NCBI GenBank assembly: GCA_019359615.1
Contig: JAHHHA010000005.1
Location: forward strand, 233,256 to 297,255
Direction of reading: 5' to 3'
From: Cyanosarcina radialis HA8281-LM2
GTDB lineage: Bacteria > Cyanobacteriota > Cyanobacteriia > Cyanobacteriales > CCAP-1448
Length of the DNA stretch: 64,000 nt
Shown here piece by piece: positions 59,585 to 64,000 of this stretch (the first letter of the stretch is position 1; every line of letters begins with the position of its first letter). Both the position numbers and the translations under genes were made by a program. The notes under the pieces were generated by a model, which was given only the letters and a program-made list of their open reading frames with translations, made no database searches and was not told the origin of the DNA.

Positions 59585-60997
59585 TTAGCTATTAGCCGCC
59601 TCGACTCGCATCACCACTAGAGTCATATCGTCTTCATTGCGTTTGTCATCACCGATAAACTGCTGTACTCGATCGAATAGATATTCCAGAATTTCTGAGG
59701 CGCTAGCACAATGCTCGCAAGCCCACTGGAAAGCCAGTTTCAGGTTTTCTTCATCGAAGCGATCGCCGCTTTGGTTGGCAGCATCGGTAAACCCATCGGT
59801 ATAGTAAATGATGGTATCTCCTGGATGCAGTTGCGTTTGACCGTCTTCATACTCAGCATCAGCGGTCAGGCCGATCAGCATTCCCACCGTATCTAAGCGT
59901 TTCACCTTATGAGTAGCTGCTTGCCACAACAAAGGCGGATTGTGAGCGGCATTGCTGTAATAGAGCGTCTGAGTTTGGGGATCGTACCTGGAATAAAACA
60001 AAGTGACAAACCGATGGGAGTTTTCCAAATCCGCATACATCACTCGGTTCAAATGGTGCAAAATCTGGGCTGGCGAGTGAGAGTTTAATACTTCCGCCCG
60101 CAACATTCCCCGCGTCATGGTCATGATCAGTCCAGCGGGGACTCCTTTGCCCATCACGTCGCCAATCACCATGCTCCAATCTTCACCAGCATTGCCGACC
60201 TTCTTGTTAGCTTCTAGTCGATCGTAGTTAGCTGGAATGAAATCATAGTAATCTCCTCCCACGCGATCGGCAATTTGGCAGCGAGCCGCCAAATCTACCC
60301 CTTCAATTAGGGGGCACTGGCGCGGCAGCAACCGCAGTTGAATTTCGGCAGCAATTTCTAACTCTCGATCTAATCTTTCTTTTTTTTGGAGTTCAACTGT
60401 AAGTTCGTTGTTGGCAATCGCCACGGCTGTTTGATCTGCTACTAGTCGCACTAATTTCTGCCTCGTTTCTGTCCACGTATATTCTGGGTCGCTGCTGAAT
60501 ACATAAAGCCGTCCTCGTTCCGTATTTTTTACCAAAATGGGCGTACTGAACATATGAATATGCGAACCGAGAAATCGACTGACTTGACTGTCGAAAGACG
60601 GTTTAATAGCGGTTAATTGGGCTGGGACTGAAGCCGCAGCAATTTGACGAGTTGCCATTTCTAAAGCTTGGCGAATCTCGCGAGACATAATGCCTTCCTG
60701 ACAATGAAGGTGTTCTAACCGCACTTGCCCATTAGGTCTAAACAGAACCAGGGCGCTGGCATCAGCATCTGCTACTCGCGTTGCCATCATCGGAATTAAC
60801 TCCAAAAACTGATTTAAGTTGTTGAAACTGCGCAGAGCAAATCCCAAAGAACTGAGCAAGTCTTGAATCTTGTTCTGTTCTCGATGCAAACGCGCTACCA
60901 GTTCTTTCAGTGCCAACACTGGGGTCATAGCTGAGATTTCAGTATCGTTCAGGTTGTTGGAATGAGACGGTTCGCGAGGCAGGGGTATAGCGGTCAT
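59585..60997 (-). CDS. GAF-linked SpoIIE/RsbU-type protein serine phosphatase
   Basis: A 470-residue PP2C-family phosphatase. A GAF-like sensor (about residues 45-200, NNLNQFLELIPMMATRVADA; FSTPILVKNTERGRLYVFSS) is joined by a helical linker (KKERLDRELEIAAEIQLRLL) to the SpoIIE domain (about 235-465). Metal-binding aspartates are in VGGDYYDF and MVIGDVMGKGVPAGLIM; also YYSNAAHNPPLLW, DTIIYYTDGFTDAANQSGD and NEDDMTLVVMRV. Predicted to dephosphorylate an anti-sigma-factor antagonist in a partner-switching system, though none is adjacent. It sits upstream of the multi-domain response regulator in the same direction, but 182+ bases of spacer separate them from any shared promoter I can see. Confidence 0.92.
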   Translation of the reverse strand: MTAIPLPREPSHSNNLNDTEISAMTPVLALKELVARLHREQNKIQDLLSSLGFALRSFNNLNQFLELIPMMATRVADADASALVLFRPNGQVRLEHLHCQEGIMSREIRQALEMATRQIAAASVPAQLTAIKPSFDSQVSRFLGSHIHMFSTPILVKNTERGRLYVFSSDPEYTWTETRQKLVRLVADQTAVAIANNELTVELQKKERLDRELEIAAEIQLRLLPRQCPLIEGVDLAARCQIADRVGGDYYDFIPANYDRLEANKKVGNAGEDWSMVIGDVMGKGVPAGLIMTMTRGMLRAEVLNSHSPAQILHHLNRVMYADLENSHRFVTLFYSRYDPQTQTLYYSNAAHNPPLLWQAATHKVKRLDTVGMLIGLTADAEYEDGQTQLHPGDTIIYYTDGFTDAANQSGDRFDEENLKLAFQWACEHCASASEILEYLFDRVQQFIGDDKRNEDDMTLVVMRVEAANS

Positions 60998-61403
60998 GTT
61001 TTGCAGTGTTCTCCAGCAGGTTTAAGACCCGGCAATCGAGCAGGAATTTTTACTTAATACTAATTTTTTGGTCGTGGCAGATATCCTGCACTCAGGATAA
61101 AGGATAAGGGTAAAAGTAAAAGCTTTCCAGACTAACTTTTCTCTTTCTTAACCTTTCCTCGAGCGCAGCCAGTCTTCCATCCTAATAAATCTCCATGTAT
61201 TGTAGTTGAGCCAAGTAGCTGATATTTGCAGCACTAAAGGTGTAAATAATAGCGCCGATCGGGCTATTTGCCAATTACCTCAAATCTTTTTTATTAATAC
61301 ACCCACAAACAGGCGATTTCGTAGAGCTTTAGACCTTCCGCACAGACACCTCTAGTAGGGGCGCAAAGCTTTGCGCCCCTACCAACGGTATACGATACTC
61401 CTT
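60998..61403. repeat. Spacer with GTAGGGGCGCAAAGC palindrome, copy 2
   Basis: Bases 61330-61392 repeat the element of 52561-52626: ACCTTCCGCACAGACACCTC, the palindrome GTAGGGGCGCAAAGC/GCTTTGCGCCCCTAC, then CAACGGTATACGATAC. It lies just past the 3' end of the response-regulator gene. No gene in the rest; 61100-61300 is ordinary AT-rich sequence. Confidence 0.75.
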
Positions 61404-63749
61404 CTAACTGCTGGCATCAACCACGCGATCGCGTCCTGCCGCTTTAGCCAGAGCGATCGCTGCTTCTGCCGACTCAGACAGCGATTCCAAATCGGCCCCA
61501 TCGGCGGGATATTGAGCTATACCAGCACTAAACGTGACTCGAAAATGAGTTTGATTGGGGGCGACAAACTCCTCAATCCGCAAATTTTCTAGCACTTTAG
61601 TCAGCCGCTGCACGCCATCTGGTTTCGACATCCCATACATTCCTAAGACAAATTCTTCGCCGCCCCAACGAGCTACTACATCTTCACCGCGAAACGATCG
61701 CAACAATAGTTGTCCGACATGGCGCAATACTCTATCGCCAGCCATATGACCGTAGCGATCGTTAATCTGCCCAAAGCGATCTAAGTCCACAACGGCTAAG
61801 CACAGAGGTTGTCGGTGTCGTTTGGCTAAGCGCAGCAATCTATCTAAATCTTGGATTGACTTATGACGGTTGGATACCCCAGTGAGCAGATCGGTTTCTG
61901 CACTCAAGCGCCACAGTTTTATCCTGTCCAAGCGATTGAAGATCCGAGCGATCAATTCCGGTCCTACAATCGGCTTGCTGGCAAAGTCATCAGCTAAGGC
62001 CGCAAATACTCGATCGATCGTGCTAGCGTCGGTGCAGGAAGTTAGTACCAAGATTGGCAAGCTACTCCAGTGCGGGTCGTTACGCACCATCTGACATATT
62101 TCTATGCCGCTCAAATATGGCATTTTGATATCCAGAATCAACATATCTGGAGCAAAAGCTGCCATCGTTTCCCAAAATCTTCTCGGATCGTCTAACGTTA
62201 AGACTTTTAATCCCCAAGGCTCTAACAAGGCTCGCAGAGCCGCTAAAGTTTGCGGATCGTCGTCTACTATCATCACCCTATCATCAGCCGTATGAGGAGA
62301 TGCTAGCGCCCGATCGACAGCCTTTAACACTTGCAGAGGCAGCATCGGTTTGGGTAAAAAAGCCCGCACGCCAGCCATAGCAACTTCTATCCGTTCCGAC
62401 AAACTATCTCGATCGCTAAAAACTAGCACTGGCACAGATGGCATCTTTTGGCTGAGTTCTACCAATAGCTCCAAAGGTCGATCGCTATCTTCATCGACGG
62501 CAATATCTAGCAATACGACTTGAGGACTGGTTCGAGAGAGCAGATTTTGGGCTGTAGATATATCTGTCGCAATTTCGGTTTTTAATCCCCAAATCCGCGC
62601 CTCAATTGCTAAATTTTCTGCTAACTGCCGATCTCCATCGACGATTAACAACCAAGGGCGATCGCGGTCTGGCAGTAATGATTCTACAGCGCTCTCTGGA
62701 GACGCTGATGTGGGAGGATTGGATAGCTGCTGGCGTTCTATTTCTTGGCGTAAGGCTGCTAGCAACTTCGTCAGACGTTGGCTCTGTTTCTGGGTCAAAC
62801 GATCGACCTGTAATAAGTGTTCGATTTGGCGAGCTATTTGAGAACCGGAACTCAAACCAAAAGTACCCAAACAACCAGCTAAGGCATGAGCTTCCAGTTC
62901 TGCTTGAAAGCGAATTTTAGGGTCTGAAAGTGGAGGATTAGCAGCTAATTCCAGAATTTCCAGTTGTTGGCTCATCCTCTCTTGAAATTGCTCCCAAATT
63001 ACAGCTAAATCCGCTACCGATGTCGGCATTTCTAAGTTGTCAACGCGATCGGATGCACTGAGTTGGCCGTTTGCTTCTAATGGTTTCAAGCGATAGCCAA
63101 TACCATAAACGGTTTCCAGGAAATCGCTAGGCGCTCCTGCTGCTTTTAACTTCTGGCGCAACCCTTTGATTTGAGTCCTAACTGCTTCCTCTCCTGGGGT
63201 TTTATCAAACGACCAAATGCGATCGAGAATGGCAGTGCAGCTAAATACTCGACTCTTGTTCCGCAAAAACAGTTCTAAGATCGCATATTCTTTGGGAGTT
63301 AAATGCACCAGTTGGCGATCGTAAGTTACTTCGCAACTACTAGGGTTGAGTATCAAGCTACCCCACTTCAGAATAGGTGGTGAGGTTGAATTGCCTCGAC
63401 GTAATAGAGCGCGAACGCGAGCGACTAATTCTTCTAGCTCGAAAGGCTTAGCCAGGTAATCGTCAGCACCTGCATCTAACCCTATGGCTTTATCGTGACT
63501 GCTATCGCGACCCGTGAGCAACAAAATCGGCATAGTATAGCCGTGCGATCGCAGCCGCTGGCATAAACTAATACCATCAAGCTTGGGTAAAATCACATCC
63601 AGCAAAATCAGATCGTAGTCACAACCTTCCACCAGCCCCCACGCCGATTCGCCGTCTTTAGCTACCTCGATCGCATAACGTCGATCGGCGAGCGCGGTTG
63701 AGAGTATTTGAGCCGTAAATTCGTCATCTTCTACGATCAAAATCCTCAT
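61404..63749 (-). CDS. Five-module response regulator: REC-OmpR-Hpt-REC-REC-GGDEF
   Basis: A 781-residue signalling protein. Receiver 1 (about 1-120) has D51 (LILLDVILPKLDG). An OmpR/PhoB winged helix (about 128-225) has LTPKEYAILELFLRNKSRVF and VRTQIKGLRQKLKA. An Hpt-like helix bundle (about 285-345) has AHALAGCLGTFGLSS with the histidine. Receiver 2 (about 370-485) has VVLLDIAVDED. Receiver 3 (about 493-610) has MLILDIKMPYLSG. The diguanylate cyclase (about 620-780) has TGVSNRHKSI, DLDRFGQINDRYGHMAGDRV, the active GGEEF and an RGED I-site five residues upstream. It can thus bind DNA, take part in phosphorelay and make cyclic di-GMP. Relatives are known in cyanobacteria (Hpt plus REC plus GGDEF), but the full combination is elaborate. 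All key residues are intact. Confidence 0.93.
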   Translation of the reverse strand: MRILIVEDDEFTAQILSTALADRRYAIEVAKDGESAWGLVEGCDYDLILLDVILPKLDGISLCQRLRSHGYTMPILLLTGRDSSHDKAIGLDAGADDYLAKPFELEELVARVRALLRRGNSTSPPILKWGSLILNPSSCEVTYDRQLVHLTPKEYAILELFLRNKSRVFSCTAILDRIWSFDKTPGEEAVRTQIKGLRQKLKAAGAPSDFLETVYGIGYRLKPLEANGQLSASDRVDNLEMPTSVADLAVIWEQFQERMSQQLEILELAANPPLSDPKIRFQAELEAHALAGCLGTFGLSSGSQIARQIEHLLQVDRLTQKQSQRLTKLLAALRQEIERQQLSNPPTSASPESAVESLLPDRDRPWLLIVDGDRQLAENLAIEARIWGLKTEIATDISTAQNLLSRTSPQVVLLDIAVDEDSDRPLELLVELSQKMPSVPVLVFSDRDSLSERIEVAMAGVRAFLPKPMLPLQVLKAVDRALASPHTADDRVMIVDDDPQTLAALRALLEPWGLKVLTLDDPRRFWETMAAFAPDMLILDIKMPYLSGIEICQMVRNDPHWSSLPILVLTSCTDASTIDRVFAALADDFASKPIVGPELIARIFNRLDRIKLWRLSAETDLLTGVSNRHKSIQDLDRLLRLAKRHRQPLCLAVVDLDRFGQINDRYGHMAGDRVLRHVGQLLLRSFRGEDVVARWGGEEFVLGMYGMSKPDGVQRLTKVLENLRIEEFVAPNQTHFRVTFSAGIAQYPADGADLESLSESAEAAIALAKAAGRDRVVDASS

Positions 63750-63829
63750 AAAAACCTGACGAGCGCCAAAAATAAATTATGACTTCTAGAATAGCTTCCA
63801 AATATATATATACATTTCACAAAAAACAC

Positions 63830-63868
63830 AAAGTCCACTTCCCGTCCTGAAGAAAGGAAATGGACTTT
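63830..63868 (-). terminator. Terminator after the rRNA operon
   Basis: Stem AAAGTCCACTTCC (63830-63842) pairs with GGAAATGGACTTT (63856-63868), around CGTCCTGAAGAAA. On the minus strand it is followed by GTGTTTTTTG, a T run. It lies immediately downstream of the 5S gene, ending the ribosomal operon. Confidence 0.85.
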
Positions 63869-63876
63869 AATTCTAA

Positions 63877-63996
63877 GCCTGGCGAGGAGCTATTGTCCCA
63901 GGAAGCAACCCTCCAAGTATCTTCGCCGCTACCGCGTTTCACCGCCGAGTTCGGGATGGAGTCGGCGTGGGGCCGCAGTGCTAACCACACCAAGCA
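63877..63996 (-). rRNA. rrf: 5S ribosomal RNA
   Basis: Read on the minus strand from about 63996: TGCTTGGTGTGGTTAGCACT, then GCGGCCCCACGCCGACTCCA and the conserved TCCCGAACTCGGCGGTGAAA (loop A to loop C region). It ends AGCTCCTCGCCAGGC, which pairs with the 5' GCTTGGTG stem. Length about 120 bases is normal. Last gene of a ribosomal operon lying beyond the right edge; followed by a strong terminator at 63830-63868. End points are estimated to within a few bases. Confidence 0.93.
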
Positions 63997-64000
63997 AGAG

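Overview
The window is from a cyanobacterium. It encodes the phycobilisome-degradation protein NblA and a phycobilisome rod-core linker (CpcG). It also carries a group 2 sigma factor, a pilMNOQ cluster, a cyanobacterial-style PriA, and many GCGATCGC-like HIP1 octamers. Short interspersed and tandem repeats (STRR-like runs such as GTTGAGT and GGGAGAT, plus several palindrome families) are unusually dense. They lie between genes and also inside or at the ends of genes. Genus cannot be fixed from the sequence alone. The right edge ends in a 5S rRNA on the minus strand, so a ribosomal operon continues outside the window.

Layout. 0-3.4 kb: nblA, two tandem von Willebrand A (vWA) proteins, hemC. 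3.9-7.8 kb: a three-gene plus-strand unit that reads as a divergent Hsp70 machine, with a membrane-anchored GrpE-like protein, an Hsp70/DnaK-like ATPase, and a J-domain/TPR protein whose HPD motif is changed. 7.9-14.2 kb: response regulator, pentapeptide-repeat protein, SDR, a 1.1 kb gene-poor leader and cpcG, RluA-type pseudouridine synthase, threonine-dehydratase-like enzyme. 14.3-29.6 kb: a surface-glycan/exopolysaccharide locus with methyltransferases (including TylF- and FkbM-type), GT4 glycosyltransferases, a sulfotransferase, a Wzx-like flippase, a seven-SLBB export protein and a Wzc-like tyrosine autokinase. Part of it is bracketed by an inverted pair of MITE-like elements. 29.6-30.5 kb: a RAYT transposase among REP-like palindromes. 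30.5-35.4 kb: pilQ, pilO, pilN, pilM.

36-58.8 kb is mostly housekeeping: sugar-type ABC binding lipoprotein, folC, an orphan P-loop ATPase, siroheme genes (sirB-like, cobA), pilD, macro domain, leuB, priA, sigma factor, GNAT, hisG, MAPEG, methyltransferase, ABC exporter, Ser/Thr kinase, argH. 58.8-59.5 kb holds a small ribbon-helix-helix gene with a palindromic operator and what looks like the wreck of an IS200/IS605-type element. 59.6-63.7 kb: a SpoIIE/RsbU-type phosphatase and a five-module response regulator with OmpR, Hpt, two further receivers and GGDEF.

The best candidates for something new are: (1) the membrane-GrpE/Hsp70/J-TPR triad; (2) repeats that have entered coding sequence in frame (two GT4 genes, folC, priA twice, the rluD N-terminus, the GNAT and FolC C-termini) or that supply stop codons (hisG and MAPEG from one palindrome, a methyltransferase from a MITE end, RAYT from a REP); (3) the SLBB array built by near-identical 119-residue duplications; (4) the orphan ATPase at 38949-40802. 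No CRISPR array or tRNA gene was seen. All functional calls are from reading the sequence; no database search was run.
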